The translations under genes were made by a program, and so were the position numbers. This document shows positions 59,716 to 60,818 of a stretch of 60,818 bases of DNA, one piece after another; positions within the stretch are counted from its first letter, which is position 1; each line of letters begins with the position of its first letter. Under the pieces are notes generated by a model. It saw nothing but the letters and a program-made list of their open reading frames with translations. It was not told the DNA's origin and did no database searches. Source of the stretch: Aquificota bacterium (GTDB lineage Bacteria > Aquificota > Aquificia > Desulfurobacteriales > DQVG01); contig JAMOTM010000002.1 of the NCBI GenBank assembly GCA_027002265.1, positions 1 through 60,818 of the forward strand, in the 5' to 3' direction.

Positions 59716-60818
59716 ATGAAAAGCTCAAGAAGTTTTTCTTTTTGGTTTATTTTTTCTGCGAGTATATCAATAATAGTTTTCTTCCTTGTAGGTTTTATAA
59801 CTTATTTTGTAATTAAAAATATTTTATTTGAAAATCAAAAAAATAAAGCAAAAAATTTGACTCAACTTGCATATTCTGTAGCTAACTACTATTACAAAGA
59901 GTATAAAATGAATCATCTAACAGAAACTGAAGCTAAAAGAAAGGCAGAGAAAATTATAAAAAATTTAAATTATGGAAATAATCAAGGTATTTTTCTTTTT
60001 TATAAAAATACAAAAAATAAAGATTTTCAAAAACTTTATAAAAATATAAAGAAAAGTAAAGTTTCTGAAAGTTTTTATAAAAATATATATGGAAAAGAAT
60101 TTAAGCCTTGGAATTTTGTAATTGGAACTAGTATTTCAAACAAAACCTATTTTCTCCAGAAAGAAGATTTAAAAAGAAAAATATTTTATATTATATTTTT
60201 TAGTATACTATTTGTGGTTCTAATAAATCTTATTCTTATAACTCTTTTAAAAAGAAATTTAGAAAAAGAGCTTCACAGTTTAGAAAAAACTTTAGAAAAA
60301 GTTACAAATGGAAATTTAAAAGTTCGTTTAAGGGAAGGAAGCGATGAAATAGGAAGGATTGGAAAGATCATTAATGAATTTTTGGAAAAATTAAATATTA
60401 TCTTAGATAGTATTTCTCAAACTGCTTTAGAGATATCAAAGGGAAATTTAAATGTAAAACTTAATGAAAATATTTTTAAAGGAGATTTTAAAAAATTAAA
60501 GGCAGCGTTAGAGAAAATAATAAATGTTAATAAAACAATTTTAGAAGATATAAAATCTATATCAAATAAAATCTCACAAGGAAATATCAATATAACCTTA
60601 AAAGATGATATTTTTCAAGGAGACTTAAAAACCTTAAAGGTATCTTTGGAAAATATTATAGAAAACTTAAAAAAAATAGTAAGTTTTGTAGAAGAGCTTT
60701 CAAAAGATTTGCAAAAATTTGAATTTAAAACTTACGATGAAAATATACTTCCTGGAGATTTAAAATCTATTGTGAAAAATATAAATCTTGCTACAAATAA
60801 GATTCTAAAGACTTTAGA
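59716..60818 (+). CDS. Chemoreceptor or sensor kinase with poly-HAMP array (partial, C terminus off window)
   Basis: The frame opens at ATG 59716 with GGAGGG upstream and runs past the window end (367 codons seen). Two membrane helices (about 9-35 and 155-178) flank a periplasmic sensor of about 120 residues that looks like a single Cache domain (YGNNQGIFLFYK, then PWNFVIGTSISN). At least four HAMP-like units follow in tandem: near 183-228 (LEKVTNGNLKVRLREGSDEI), 230-275 (ALEISKGNLNVKLNENIF), 275-318 (ISNKISQGNINITLKDDIF) and 322-361 (FKTYDENILPGDLKSI). Output domain is beyond the edge, so chemotaxis receptor against histidine kinase cannot be decided. Confidence 0.85.
   Translation, partial: MKSSRSFSFWFIFSASISIIVFFLVGFITYFVIKNILFENQKNKAKNLTQLAYSVANYYYKEYKMNHLTETEAKRKAEKIIKNLNYGNNQGIFLFYKNTKNKDFQKLYKNIKKSKVSESFYKNIYGKEFKPWNFVIGTSISNKTYFLQKEDLKRKIFYIIFFSILFVVLINLILITLLKRNLEKELHSLEKTLEKVTNGNLKVRLREGSDEIGRIGKIINEFLEKLNIILDSISQTALEISKGNLNVKLNENIFKGDFKKLKAALEKIINVNKTILEDIKSISNKISQGNINITLKDDIFQGDLKTLKVSLENIIENLKKIVSFVEELSKDLQKFEFKTYDENILPGDLKSIVKNINLATNKILKTL

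Noticed and set aside
1-60818. tRNA, rRNA or SRP RNA genes
   Set aside because: No cloverleaf, T-loop consensus or long GC-rich RNA segment was seen besides the rpsB leader.

Overview
The window is an AT-rich bacterial chromosome segment with dense coding, many ATGA start/stop overlaps and strong AGGAGG-type ribosome binding sites. The closest overall fit is a thermophilic anaerobe of the Thermodesulfobacteriota (Thermodesulfobacterium-like). The reasons are the base bias, lysine-rich proteins, a ferredoxin-linked Ech hydrogenase, an octaheme HAO-family cytochrome, diderm envelope genes and bacterial-type speD. This placement is inference; no 16S gene or tRNA was seen.

Layout. 1-9.2 kb: two divergent groups for a type II secretion / type IV pilus-like machine. 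The minus group holds a membrane protein, a lipoprotein secretin, a GspL/PilM-N-like protein and a giant prepilin-like protein that runs off the left edge. The plus group holds a pseudopilin, a TPR protein, a GspC/PilP-like protein and a PilO-like protein. A symmetric pair of extended -10 promoters lies between them. 9.2-14.5 kb: a complete echABCDEF energy-converting [NiFe]-hydrogenase operon. 14.6-19.7 kb: minus operon of tsaC-like gene, ribD, a PpiD-like chaperone and an EAL phosphodiesterase. 19.8-22.6 kb: K+ channel, purF, purN. 22.6-27.5 kb: long minus operon (SurA-like, HEAT repeat, rluB, small ORF, nadC, rimI, marC). 27.6-29.1 kb: octaheme cytochrome with its own terminator. 29.3-32.2 kb: coiled-coil lipoprotein, lone fliR, DedA and small membrane proteins. 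32.4-37.2 kb: second coiled-coil lipoprotein, rel, PilO-like protein, dnaB. 37.2-40.8 kb: rpoZ, pyrK, ribE (minus); MNT/HepT toxin-antitoxin pair and a BioF-like enzyme (plus). 40.9-47.9 kb: translation genes (rpmI-rplT-pheS-rplM-rpsI; rqcH; rpsB-tsf with a structured leader) plus speD. 48-52.1 kb: ggt, hemH, tlyA, mtnN. 52.1-57.9 kb: an MCE protein with a beta-rich C terminus, then the ATPase, another pseudopilin and the platform protein of the secretion/pilus machine. 58.1-59.6 kb: a two-gene cassette of a PD-(D/E)XK nuclease-like protein and a compact Csm5-like RAMP protein with no CRISPR array or other cas gene nearby. 59.7 kb to the end: the start of a chemoreceptor-like poly-HAMP protein.

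How the parts relate. The pilus/secretion machine is split: substrates, secretin and inner-membrane adaptors at 1-9 kb, motor and platform at 53-58 kb. Ech couples ferredoxin oxidation to H2 formation and ion pumping. The best candidate for an undescribed system is the nuclease-like/RAMP pair at 58.1-59.6 kb. The most notable non-coding features are the structured rpsB leader, the overlapping upstream ORF of speD and the symmetric promoter at 6.75 kb. No gene-free stretch exceeds 300 bases; the longest is the very AT-rich 57861-58114.
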